A program made the translations under genes and the position numbers. DNA of 64,000 nt from JBGPHT01 sp041484525 (lineage in GTDB: Bacteria > Acidobacteriota > Terriglobia > Bryobacterales > Bryobacteraceae), in NCBI GenBank assembly GCA_041484525.1, contig JBGPHT010000001.1, positions 81,340 through 145,339 on the forward strand, read 5' to 3'. The notes beneath the pieces are model-generated. The model saw only the letters and a program-made list of their open reading frames with translations. It made no database searches and was not told the DNA's origin. Shown here piece after piece: positions 48,804 to 58,200 of this stretch; position 1 is the first letter of the stretch; every line of letters starts with the position of its first letter.

Positions 48804-50495
48804 TTGAGTTCCGCTGCGGCCTTTCAAAAAGCGCGTGATTTTCTGCTGACGTATCGGACGGACTACGACGCCGCACGTCGCGGCTTCATGTGGCCGCGTT
48901 TCGACCGCTTCAACTGGGCCATCGATTACTTCGACATCCTCGCCGCGGGAAATCGCCGCACCGCCCTGCGCATTCTGGACGACTCCGGCGCCGAAACGTC
49001 GCTCACCTTCGCCGAGCTTTCCGAACGCTCCAACTCCGTGGCGAACTACCTGCGCGCCGCCGGCGTCCGCCGCGGCGACCGCATCCTGCTGATGATAGGC
49101 AACGAAGCGCCGCTGTGGGAAACGCTGTTGGCCGCGTGCAAGCTGGGCGCGGTGGTCATCCCGGCCGCCGGCCAACTGGCTCCCGAAGACATCGAGGACC
49201 GAGTGAATCGCGGCGGCGTGCGCCACATACTCGCGGGCAGCGCTAACGCCGGGAAGTTCGCGTCGATATCCGGCGCCCTCACCCGCATCGCGGTGGGGGA
49301 ACCGGTTCCCGGCTGGCTGCCGTTCGAGCGCGCCCACGACGAATCCGTCCGTTTCCAGCCGGATGGCGAAACCCGCGCCGCCGATCCGCTGCTGCTCTAT
49401 TTCACGTCAGGTACCACGTCCAAGCCGAAACTCGTGCAGCACTCGCACCAGAGCTACCCGGTGGGCCATCTCTCGACGATGTACTGGCTCGGTCTGCGCC
49501 CCGGCGACGTGCATTGGAACATCAGCTCGCCCGGATGGGCCAAGCATGCCTGGAGCTGTTTCTTCGCGCCGTGGAACGCCGGCTGCACCATCTTCGTGCA
49601 CAACTACGCGCGCTTTCGGACGCAGGAATGCCTGGCGGTGCTGGGCAGCCGCGGCGTGACCACGATGTGCGCGCCGCCTACCGTCTGGCGCATGCTGGTC
49701 CAGGAAGACTTGGCCGCGCACCCGGTCCATTTGCGCGAAACGGCATCCGCCGGCGAGCCGCTCAACCCCGAAGTCATCGACCGGATACAAGCCGCCTGGG
49801 CCCTGACGGTGCGCGATGGCTACGGCCAGACTGAGACCACGGCCATGATCGGCAATTCTCCCGGCCAGCCGGTGAAGCCCGGTTCCATGGGTCGCGTCCT
49901 GCCAGGGTATGACATCGAGCTTTCGGATGATGGCGAGATCTCGGTGAATCTCGATCCGCGCCCCGCGGGGCTGATGCTTGGCTACACCGGCGATGCGCAC
50001 GCGCACGCGCTCGGCGACGGCCGCTACCGCACCGGCGATATCGCCACGCGCGATCCTGACGGCTACTTCACCTACATCGGCCGCGCCGACGATGTCTTCA
50101 AAGCCTCGGACTATCGCATCAGCCCCTTCGAATTGGAGAGCGCGCTCATCGAGCATCCGGCCGTGGCCGAAGCCGCCGTGGTGCCCAGCCTCGACCCCGT
50201 TCGCAGCTTCGTGCCCAAGGCCTACATCGTGCTCGCCGCCGGATACACGCCCGGCGAGCAGGTAGCGCGCGAGATCTTTACGTTCGTCCGCGCCAGCCTT
50301 GCGCCCTACAAACGCATCCGTCGGATCGAGTTTTCCGATCTCCCCAAGACGATTTCCGGGAAGATCCGCCGGGCCGAGCTGCGGCGCAGCGAGAGCGCGC
50401 GTACCGCCCGGCGCGGCCTCAACGAATTCTTCGAAGAGGATTTTATTGGACGGTCAACTGGAAGTCGATCGCCAGCACCAGCGCATCGTCGGTGA
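48804..50495 (+). CDS. AMP-forming acyl-CoA synthetase (medium-chain type)
   Basis: 563 residues from the TTG at 48804. It activates a carboxylate with ATP and CoA. AMP-binding motifs in order: A3 LLLYFTSGTTSKPKLVQHSH, A5 GYGQTETTAMIG, A7 RYRTGDIATRDPDGYFTYIG, A8 DYRISPFELESALIEHP, and A10 DLPKTISGKIRRAE with the catalytic Lys. The DVHWNISSPGWAKHAWSCFF region is typical of medium-chain or benzoate-type enzymes. Its last 53 bases overlap the 3' end of the convergent gene at 50443. Substrate not determinable. Confidence 0.9.
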   Translation: MSSAAAFQKARDFLLTYRTDYDAARRGFMWPRFDRFNWAIDYFDILAAGNRRTALRILDDSGAETSLTFAELSERSNSVANYLRAAGVRRGDRILLMIGNEAPLWETLLAACKLGAVVIPAAGQLAPEDIEDRVNRGGVRHILAGSANAGKFASISGALTRIAVGEPVPGWLPFERAHDESVRFQPDGETRAADPLLLYFTSGTTSKPKLVQHSHQSYPVGHLSTMYWLGLRPGDVHWNISSPGWAKHAWSCFFAPWNAGCTIFVHNYARFRTQECLAVLGSRGVTTMCAPPTVWRMLVQEDLAAHPVHLRETASAGEPLNPEVIDRIQAAWALTVRDGYGQTETTAMIGNSPGQPVKPGSMGRVLPGYDIELSDDGEISVNLDPRPAGLMLGYTGDAHAHALGDGRYRTGDIATRDPDGYFTYIGRADDVFKASDYRISPFELESALIEHPAVAEAAVVPSLDPVRSFVPKAYIVLAAGYTPGEQVAREIFTFVRASLAPYKRIRRIEFSDLPKTISGKIRRAELRRSESARTARRGLNEFFEEDFIGRSTGSRSPAPAHRR

Positions 50496-51018
50496 CGCGG
50501 ATTTCGGACACCTGGAAATTGCGCAGCTCGCGTTTGTAGTCGGGCTGCGCGCCGGTTTCCTCGAGCGCCTTCCGCGCCTCCGCCGCCAGCGGGTAATGGA
50601 AATCGTGTCCCAGGCTGGCTGCCATGGCCGCACAAACGCGCCGGATGAAGAAGCCCGTCTTGTTGTCGCCCGTCGCTGTCACATCCCGCAGCGCGATTTG
50701 CCCGTCGTGGAAAACCGGCCGGGCCGTGACGATCACGTCGAAGGCGTCCCCCAGCCCCACGCACTGCCCGAACATGTTTAACGACGAGCGCCCCGTGAAC
50801 CGCGCCCGGATGCGCAGCCGCCCGCCTTCACCCTTGATCTGCGCGTGCTCGAGGTACGCAAAGTTGCACTTGGATTCTTTGCTGCCGCGAAAGTACTTGC
50901 GGCCCTCCTGGGTGAAGACGGTTTGAGAGAGCATGCGCTCGAGCGCGCCGAATTGCAGGTGGAGCTCGACAGCCGGGGAAGTGGAGGAGATGAGCGGCAG
51001 CAGCGGCAGCACGCGCAC
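50443..51018 (-). CDS. Hypothetical protein (beta-rich)
   Basis: 191 residues. GTG start at 51018; a second GTG two codons on is possible. The N-terminus is mildly hydrophobic (VLPLLPLISSTSPAV) and may be a short leader. The rest has regular strand patterns (LRIRARFTGRSSLNMFGQCV; DVIVTARPVFHDGQIALRDV) and ends LVLAIDFQLTVQ. No recognised family. It follows a HEAT-repeat gene by 28 bp on the same strand and may be the last gene of the ECF sigma operon. Confidence 0.55.
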   Translation of the reverse strand: MRVLPLLPLISSTSPAVELHLQFGALERMLSQTVFTQEGRKYFRGSKESKCNFAYLEHAQIKGEGGRLRIRARFTGRSSLNMFGQCVGLGDAFDVIVTARPVFHDGQIALRDVTATGDNKTGFFIRRVCAAMAASLGHDFHYPLAAEARKALEETGAQPDYKRELRNFQVSEIRVTDDALVLAIDFQLTVQ

Positions 51019-51046
51019 CGCTACATGTTACCTCCGTGCCTATCGC

Positions 51047-52030
51047 TCACCGCTTGAGCACTTCTTCGAAGAACGCCAGCGCCCGGGTATCGTGCGAGCT
51101 CTCGAGCGAGTTCATCGCCTGTTTGCGCACGCTGTCGTCCTTGGTGGTCCGCACCAGTTGGATCAGCATCGGAATGCCTTCGCCGTCGGGCATCGACGTC
51201 AGCGTCGACACGGCCTTCCGCCGCACCTGGAGATCCGGATCGTTCTCGATGGCGTACTGAATCGCCGCCAGCGATTTCTGTCCCGGCCGGCGGCTGAGGT
51301 TCGAGATCGCCGACTGGCGCAGGCGCGAGCTATGGTCATTGCGCGCGATCGAAATCAGCAGGTCGAGCGCCGCGGGGTCGCGATTCGACGCCAGTGAGGA
51401 GAGCGCCCGGTCGCGCACGCGCTCGCTGGGGTCGTTGGCGATCAGCCCCTTCAGCACTTCCACGCCGCGGGCGCCGCGCGCCGAGCCGAACGAGCCGGCC
51501 ACGCGCTGCCGCAGCCATTCCGGCTGGCTGGGCTGAACGAACTTCTCCAGCACCTGTCCGGCGGCGGCGTCGGAGTGCATCGCGATGGCGGTGATGAACC
51601 CGTCGCCCAGCCGGTCGTGCTGCGCCAGGAACCCCTCCAGCAGCGCCACGCTCTCGGCCGGCTTCACGTCCGTCAGCCAGTGAACCGGCGTCTCGCCCGC
51701 GTCGATTTCGCAGTTAGGCGAAATGGCGCGGATGCGGTCCACCTGGTTCGCGTCCACGCGGAACATCACGATCACGTGGTCGGGCGGCTCCAGGTGAACC
51801 ACGCCGCTGTTGGTCCAGCCGTTGACGTAATCGCATCCCAGGTTGTTGGTGCGCACCGCCGGCACGTCGTAGCCAATGTAGGCGGGCTGCGGTTGCGCCG
51901 CTACGAGCGTCTTGAACTCGCGCTCCAGGCCGCCCGCCGCCGACCGGGTATCCGGCTTCGCGTTTACCAGATTCTTGGGCTGGGCCGCGAGGCCCAGCAC
52001 CGACGCGAACAGCAGGATTGCGGATTTCAC
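51047..52030 (-). CDS. Secreted HEAT-repeat protein
   Basis: 327 residues with a signal peptide (MKSAILLFASVLGLAAQ). A globular segment (about 25-130) precedes at least five HEAT-like repeats of 30-31 residues, e.g. LRQRVAGSFGSARGARGVEV, VRDRALSSLASNRDPAALDL, LRQSAISNLSRRPGQKSLAA, VRRKAVSTLTSMPDGEGIPM, VRKQAMNSLESSHDTRALAF. Its ATG overlaps the stop of the bigger HEAT protein gene (ATGA). Probably a periplasmic protein-protein scaffold; partner unknown. Confidence 0.8.
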   Translation of the reverse strand: MKSAILLFASVLGLAAQPKNLVNAKPDTRSAAGGLEREFKTLVAAQPQPAYIGYDVPAVRTNNLGCDYVNGWTNSGVVHLEPPDHVIVMFRVDANQVDRIRAISPNCEIDAGETPVHWLTDVKPAESVALLEGFLAQHDRLGDGFITAIAMHSDAAAGQVLEKFVQPSQPEWLRQRVAGSFGSARGARGVEVLKGLIANDPSERVRDRALSSLASNRDPAALDLLISIARNDHSSRLRQSAISNLSRRPGQKSLAAIQYAIENDPDLQVRRKAVSTLTSMPDGEGIPMLIQLVRTTKDDSVRKQAMNSLESSHDTRALAFFEEVLKR

Positions 52031-53985
52031 TTGAGGATCTCCATCAGGAAGTCGGTGGCGGCCGGGTCCTTCATGTTGCTCAGGTACCGGACGATGTCGC
52101 GCTTCATCTTCGGGTCCGTCTCCGCCTTCGCGACCTCCACCAGGTGCTTGGCGTCACGCTGATTGTAGAGCGTCTCGACCACCACCATCTTCACCTGCGC
52201 GTCCTGCTCGCCCTTATAGATTGTGACGAGCGCATCGCCGGTATTGGCGGTCTTGTAGGAGCCAAGACTGCGAATGGCCGCCCGCCGCAGCTTCGGATCT
52301 TTATCCGTGCGCGCAATCTCCACCAGCTTGTCGGTGCTCGCGCTGGAGCTCATCATGTCCAGAATCTGCTGCTTCATTTCGGTCGAAGGGTCGGCCTGGT
52401 AGATCTTCCATAGCTCCTCCTGGTTGGTGTTCGGATTGAGCATACGAAGCGCCTCCATCCGGAGATCCTGGTTCTTCTCGTCGCGGGCAATCGTCAGGAT
52501 GTGCTCCTTGTCGCGGTTGTCGCGCATGGCATTCAGCGTGGCCCGCTTCACGTTGATGTCGTTCGACGAGTTGTAGATCTCGAATAGGACCTGCGTGGCG
52601 TTCGGCTGCCGGCGGGCGGTCATATAGTTGATCGCCTTCAACTGCAGGTCGGGGTTGGCGTTGGTTCCACGCGCCATCTGTTCGAGAAGTTGCGTGGCGC
52701 GTGGCTGGTTGCTCTGCGAGAGCACGGTCAGGATGTTGCGCTTGAGTGACGGCGAAGTCGTCTTCTTGATCAGACCCTCGAGCAGCGGCAGAGCGCGGTC
52801 GGGGTCCGACCGCATCAGGCCGTTCAGCGCCAGCACCTTCAGTTCGTCGTCGGATTCGGATTCCGGTGAGACCGGCTTTCCCGCCGCCTGGCTGACTTCA
52901 ATCTCGAGCGCTTTGGCGTCATCCAGCCAGCGGCTGGTGGCGTACGACTTGCGCAGCTCGGCGATGGAGGCCAGCGCTTCATCGCGCCGCCCCAGCTTGT
53001 TCAACGTATACGCCTTCCAGTAGAGGGCTCCATCGGCGCGAGTCCCGCCGCGGGCAGCCACCTGGCTGAAATACTGGAGGGAATCGTCCCAGCGGCGGCT
53101 CTCGATGGCGCTCTGACCCTGCGAGTACAGGCGATCGTCGCTGCCGCTCATTTTGATCCGCGTCCCCGAGACCCCCATCCCCGGCATGGGCGTTTGCGGG
53201 GCAAAGGCCAGCCCTTCGCCGAAGCCGCGGCCGAAACCGATACCGCCGCGAATGCCGCCCGCGATTCCGCTCGCAATGCCACCCTTGATGCCGGCCATCA
53301 AATCGCCGCGAAGCTTATCCGCGAAGTCGTGGTCAAAGTCGAAATCGAAATCGAAATGCATGTCGGGGTTGATATCGAGGTCGAGATCGAAACGTCCCGG
53401 CGGCATGGGGACGGCACGTGGCGCAGGCATCGGGCGCGGCGCCGCGACTGCCGGAGGCTGGGGCGGCACGTCCTGATCGGCCCATGCCAGTTCGGGAGCG
53501 AACGCCGCGACGGGCGGCCACGCCGGAACGGTACGCGGCGCCCGAACCGCGGGTGGCGTCGGGGGCTGAGGCGGCCCGGGTTCCTGGTCGGGCCACGCCG
53601 CTACGGGAGCCCGCGGTGCGATGGCGGGCGTTGGCGGCTGAGGCGGCACGTCCTGATCCAGCCACGCCGCTACGGGAGCCCGCGGTGCGATGGCGGGCGT
53701 TGGCGGCTGAGGCGGCACGTCCTGCTCGAGCCAGACTATTTCGGGAGCTCGCGCTGCGACGGCGGGCGTTGGCGGCACCTCCTGATCGAGCCACGCCGCT
53801 TTCGGAGCCCGCGCCGCCATGGGGGAGCGCGGCGCGGGCTGGTCGGGCCACGGCGTACCGGCAATCGCCGAGGAAGCGGCGGCCGGCCGGGCCGGTGCAT
53901 ATTTCGCTGCCGGCGTCTGCGCCAGCGCGAGGGCGGCCGTCATTACCAGACCGCCCATGGTCGTGATTGTTCGAGAGTGAGTCAT
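52027..53985 (-). CDS. Secreted Pro-rich/HEAT-repeat protein
   Basis: 652 residues. Signal peptide (MTHSRTITTMGGLVMTAALA) then about 150 residues of Pro/Ala-rich near-repeats built on PQPPTPAIAPRAPVAAW and DQDVP (69-bp DNA repeats), a Gly-rich patch (GIASGIAGGIRGGIGFGRGF), TPR-like helices (LYSQGQSAIESRRWDDSLQY) and about ten HEAT-type repeats to the end. A long bridge protein in the periplasm or on the surface is likely. Part of the ECF operon. Confidence 0.8.
   Translation of the reverse strand: MTHSRTITTMGGLVMTAALALAQTPAAKYAPARPAAASSAIAGTPWPDQPAPRSPMAARAPKAAWLDQEVPPTPAVAARAPEIVWLEQDVPPQPPTPAIAPRAPVAAWLDQDVPPQPPTPAIAPRAPVAAWPDQEPGPPQPPTPPAVRAPRTVPAWPPVAAFAPELAWADQDVPPQPPAVAAPRPMPAPRAVPMPPGRFDLDLDINPDMHFDFDFDFDHDFADKLRGDLMAGIKGGIASGIAGGIRGGIGFGRGFGEGLAFAPQTPMPGMGVSGTRIKMSGSDDRLYSQGQSAIESRRWDDSLQYFSQVAARGGTRADGALYWKAYTLNKLGRRDEALASIAELRKSYATSRWLDDAKALEIEVSQAAGKPVSPESESDDELKVLALNGLMRSDPDRALPLLEGLIKKTTSPSLKRNILTVLSQSNQPRATQLLEQMARGTNANPDLQLKAINYMTARRQPNATQVLFEIYNSSNDINVKRATLNAMRDNRDKEHILTIARDEKNQDLRMEALRMLNPNTNQEELWKIYQADPSTEMKQQILDMMSSSASTDKLVEIARTDKDPKLRRAAIRSLGSYKTANTGDALVTIYKGEQDAQVKMVVVETLYNQRDAKHLVEVAKAETDPKMKRDIVRYLSNMKDPAATDFLMEILK
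53461..53830. repeat. 69-bp tandem repeats coding Pro-rich segment
   Basis: Within the HEAT-repeat gene, GCCACGCCGCTACGGGAGCC at 53592 recurs exactly at 53661, and more diverged units occur before and after, at 69 bp or close to it (23 codons). About five units encode the run of PRAP.AAW.DQDVP.QPPTP blocks. In-frame period suggests expansion by slippage or unequal exchange. Confidence 0.75.
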
Positions 53986-54001
53986 CGTTCGTTGCCTTCT
54001 T

Positions 54002-54790
54002 TTATAGTTTTTGCCGTGCCATCGTTGCGGCCGGCTCTTCCTGATCCCGGACGTTCGAGCCCAGGACCCGGATCTTGAACAGAATGCCTTCGGCCTGCAG
54101 CCTCTGGCGCAAACCTTCGATGTCGTGCGGCGACATCTGCGAGGGCGAATGCGCGATATCCACCAGCACCCGCTCCAATTCGTCGAGCACGCTGGTGATG
54201 GCGGTGTGGCCCGTGTCGGAGGCCGTCTGCCGATACAGCCGGGTCTCCGTAACCAGATCGGCAGCGCGTTCCTGGGCGCTCGAAATATCCAGGTTGCCCT
54301 TCGGGCTGGCGTTGGCCAGTTCGATCAGCACCATCTGGGAGCGCTCCAGGTAATCGCCCACCGCCACCAGCAGCACCCGGTCGCCGGCCTGCGCATCGGC
54401 GGCCGTGGACGCCATCTGCACGCGCCCTCCGCGATGTCCTGCAACCTGCGCCGGCGGATAAAAGCGCCCCGCCAGGAACGCGGCCACCAGCAGCCCCGCG
54501 AAAGCCGCGCCCGCCGCGGCCCAGCGGAACCCGGGCCGCCAGACTAGCGACGGCAGCCACCACCGCCGCGGCCTTTCCATTCGCGGCTCGAGGCGCCGCC
54601 ACACTTCGGCGCCGTACTCCGGCCCGCGCTCGGGCAACGGCATCGAGTCCACCACGTTCAACACGCGTTGTAGCGAGCTGTAGAGCGCGCGGCAATTGCC
54701 GCACTCCTCCAGGTGGTGTTCGGCGGCGAGGGTGTCGCTCTCCTCGCCGTAGTAATGCAGAATCAATTGTTCTTCACTAAGGTGATTCAT
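54002..54790 (-). CDS. Anti-sigma factor (zinc-finger, ECF partner)
   Basis: 262 residues from the ATG at 54790, overlapping the sigma gene stop (ATGA). The N-terminal ZAS/zf-HC2 zinc finger is visible: EHHLEECGNCRALYSSLQRV (H-x3-C-x2-C). A membrane helix (about 90-110, WAAAGAAFAGLLVAAFLAGR) leads to a periplasmic domain with helical patterns (VLDELERVLVDIAHSPSQMS). It sequesters the sigma factor until an envelope signal releases it. Confidence 0.88.
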   Translation of the reverse strand: MNHLSEEQLILHYYGEESDTLAAEHHLEECGNCRALYSSLQRVLNVVDSMPLPERGPEYGAEVWRRLEPRMERPRRWWLPSLVWRPGFRWAAAGAAFAGLLVAAFLAGRFYPPAQVAGHRGGRVQMASTAADAQAGDRVLLVAVGDYLERSQMVLIELANASPKGNLDISSAQERAADLVTETRLYRQTASDTGHTAITSVLDELERVLVDIAHSPSQMSPHDIEGLRQRLQAEGILFKIRVLGSNVRDQEEPAATMARQKL

Positions 54791-55374
54791 CTGGCTGTAC
54801 TCACCATGGGCTCGAGAGCCCGCCTGAGTTTCTGCACTGCGCGAAACACGCTGTGCTTGGCCGCGCCCGGCTGGCACCCCAGGACGCGGCTCACGTCTTC
54901 AATGCACATGCCTTCAAAATGCCGCAGCACGAAAGCAGTTCTCTCGGCGGAACTCAACTCGTTCATGGCCACCGTCACTTTGTCGCGGACTTCGCCCGAC
55001 AGCGCCATCCGTTCCGGATTCGGACTGTCGGATGGCAATGCCGCCATCAGGTCTTCCATTTCGCCCGCCCCCCCTTCCGGCGCCGACGCCATCCGCTCCG
55101 AGCGGCGTTTCTTCGAACGCATCAGGTCGAGCGAGCAGTTGCTGGCGATGCGGTAGAGCCAGGTTCCGAAACTGGCCCGTTCGTCGAATTTTGCGAGTTG
55201 CCGATAGGCGCGCAGGAAACTTTCCTGGACCACGTCCTCGGCGTCTTGTTCGTTTCCCGTCATACGAAAAGCCAGACGGAACAGCGGCCGGCTGTGGCGT
55301 TCCACTAGCGTGCGGAATGCGTCGGCATCGCCCGACCTCGCTCTAGTGACGAACACTGCATCGGTCAGCTCCAT
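54787..55374 (-). CDS. rpoE: ECF RNA polymerase sigma factor (RpoE-like)
   Basis: 195 residues from the ATG at 55374; an upstream GTG (55395) adds 7. Region 2: FRTLVERHSRPLFRLAFRMT and DAEDVVQESFLRAYRQLAKF with the GTWLYRIASN element; region 4: LSSAERTAFVLRHFEGMCIE and VLGCQPGAAKHSVFRAVQKL (HTH). It redirects RNA polymerase under envelope stress; its anti-sigma factor follows. It heads an operon with two HEAT-repeat proteins. Confidence 0.93.
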   Translation of the reverse strand: MELTDAVFVTRARSGDADAFRTLVERHSRPLFRLAFRMTGNEQDAEDVVQESFLRAYRQLAKFDERASFGTWLYRIASNCSLDLMRSKKRRSERMASAPEGGAGEMEDLMAALPSDSPNPERMALSGEVRDKVTVAMNELSSAERTAFVLRHFEGMCIEDVSRVLGCQPGAAKHSVFRAVQKLRRALEPMVSTAR

Positions 55375-55460
55375 CGGCTGTTCTTTAGACTCCACGTTCT
55401 ATTGACGGTTAGCCGGTTAAGACGTGTTGGTACGTGTAACCGGAGGCTGAAACGGCGGGA

Positions 55461-55542
55461 TTTGCGGGACTCCCGCAAATTGGCCGATCGATAGCCAATT
55501 AAATCAGTAGGTTACCGCGTGACTCTTGCGGGACTCCCGCAA
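55461..55542. promoter_or_regulatory. Paired palindromes upstream of ECF sigma operon
   Basis: TTTGCGGGACTCCCGCAAA at 55461-55479 and TTGCGGGACTCCCGCAA at 55526-55542 are perfect palindromes around a central C, 64 bp apart. Between them AATTGGC (55478-55484) and GCCAATT (55494-55500) make a further 7-bp inverted repeat. They sit 87-168 bp upstream of the sigma start and 6 bp beyond the end of the esterase gene, so they may be operators or form transcription-stopping hairpins. Confidence 0.5.
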
Positions 55543-55547
55543 ATCCG

Positions 55548-57131
55548 TCAGTTTTTCCACCACTCGGCGACGGTGCCCGCCGGCATTTTTCCCAGGATGT
55601 ACTCCGCCATCTGCTTCAGCCGGTCGGCCGAATTCTCGGGGCCGCTGTAGCAGTGGCCCTTCATGGCGCCGTAAACGAAGTATCCCTCGTAATGCGGATT
55701 CTGCGTCGTCTTCATCCAGTCCTGCAGCCGGTGAACGCCGTTGTTGAGATAGAAATTATCCGCGTCGCCCACGAACACATGCAGCCGGTCCACCAGCTTC
55801 GGACCGAGTGACGCCCAGTTCTTCTCCAGGTGATAGCGCAGGTCGAAATGCTCCTTCCAATACTGCGCCACGCGCGGGTTCATCACGCCCGTCTTCTTGT
55901 CGAAGAGCGGATCGAAATATCCGTCCTCACCCAACGGCCCGAAGACGGCCGACCAGATGTCGAGCTGCTCGCCCGACCGTCCGTGGGTTCCATTGACCAG
56001 CTCGAAATGGTTGCGCTCTTCCGACGTCTGCCGCGCCTGCCCGTTCACCTCGCGGCTGTTGATGGTAGGCTCGCGCCGCCACTCGTACTGTTTGTAGAAA
56101 GCATTCTTGTCCTCGTAGACGTTGATGCCCTCCACGTCGTTGAAGTCCACCGAGTCCGGACAATATGCCCAGGTGCCGCCGAAGAAATCGGGGTGGTAGA
56201 TCTGCAGCGCCAGCGCCTCCCATCCGCCCGTCGAGCCGCCCGAGAGAAGGCGCGCCCACGGCTGCCGGATGATGCGGAAGCGCCGTTCCACCTCGGGAAT
56301 CAGCTCCTGCAAGATGGCATCGCCGTACGGTCCCACGTTGACCGAATTCACCGCGTAGGAATCGTCGAAGTACGGGGTGGGATGCTGCAGCGTGACCACG
56401 ATCATGCGCGGATAGTTGTCCTTGATCCACTCGTTATAGATCTCGCGATTGGGTGCGAACCCGAGCGGCGCGTTGAGCGAGAAGTGCCCCTGCTCGTAGA
56501 GCGCTGGATACTGAATGCTGGTCTTGGCGTAATCGCGCGGCAGCAGCACGGTGGCGCCCACGAAGATGGGACGTCCCCAGAATCGCGTCAGGATCGGACT
56601 CTGGATCTTGAATCGTTTGACCCATTCGGTATCGGGCGGCGCCTGCACGGCCGGGATCGCCTGGTTGCACAACAGCGGAATGCGATAGCCCGCCGCGGCG
56701 TCGAGATGGATTTGCTTGGGCGTGCTGTAAAGGTTGCCGGGCGATCGGCTCCAGTGCTGGCCTTCCCACTGGTCGTCGTGCATCCAGATGACGTGCCCGT
56801 CGGAGCGGTGAAACTCGGTGTAGACGTTGACGAACGCCTGCACCCAGTAGTCGCCTGCCGGAATGCCGGAGAGCGATTCCACGGGTGTGCCGAGATCGGT
56901 GGCATCGATCATGGCCGTCTGGCCGGGTGCCAGCTTGTCGATATCGCGTCCGAAGAAAGGCACGCCGAGACGGCCGGTCTGCAGCCGCGGCTCCCGCTCA
57001 TTGTTGCGCGAGATCATGACGTACACGCGTCCGGTGATGGGTCCGCCGTTGGCGGCCGCGGGGTAAGAAATATCGAAGCGCGTTTCGGCGAACAGAGAGC
57101 CGGCAAAGAAAAGAATGCAGAGGAGCTTCAT
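55548..57131 (-). CDS. Secreted alpha/beta-hydrolase (esterase D-like)
   Basis: 527 residues. Signal peptide MKLLCILFFAGSLFAE, a beta-rich N-terminal domain, then an esterase/enterochelin-esterase-like fold: TVLLPRDYAKTSIQYPALYE, MIVVTLQHPTPYFDDSYAVN, ARLLSGGSTGGWEALALQIY with the nucleophile Ser in GGSTGG, and RLHVFVGDADNFYLNNGVHR (Asp) near the C-terminus; the likely catalytic His is in GAMKGHCYSGPENSA. Extracellular substrate, unknown. Confidence 0.8.
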   Translation of the reverse strand: MKLLCILFFAGSLFAETRFDISYPAAANGGPITGRVYVMISRNNEREPRLQTGRLGVPFFGRDIDKLAPGQTAMIDATDLGTPVESLSGIPAGDYWVQAFVNVYTEFHRSDGHVIWMHDDQWEGQHWSRSPGNLYSTPKQIHLDAAAGYRIPLLCNQAIPAVQAPPDTEWVKRFKIQSPILTRFWGRPIFVGATVLLPRDYAKTSIQYPALYEQGHFSLNAPLGFAPNREIYNEWIKDNYPRMIVVTLQHPTPYFDDSYAVNSVNVGPYGDAILQELIPEVERRFRIIRQPWARLLSGGSTGGWEALALQIYHPDFFGGTWAYCPDSVDFNDVEGINVYEDKNAFYKQYEWRREPTINSREVNGQARQTSEERNHFELVNGTHGRSGEQLDIWSAVFGPLGEDGYFDPLFDKKTGVMNPRVAQYWKEHFDLRYHLEKNWASLGPKLVDRLHVFVGDADNFYLNNGVHRLQDWMKTTQNPHYEGYFVYGAMKGHCYSGPENSADRLKQMAEYILGKMPAGTVAEWWKN

Positions 57132-57228
57132 CAGGGAGATTTTAGCCGGTTGCGGGAAGAGGCGCTGCGTGGCTGTAGGGATCGTCTCGATGCGGGGCTT
57201 GAAGGTGTTCCATTACAATAGGTAGAGC

Positions 57229-58194
<966 letters not shown>

Positions 58195-58200
58195 GCGTAA

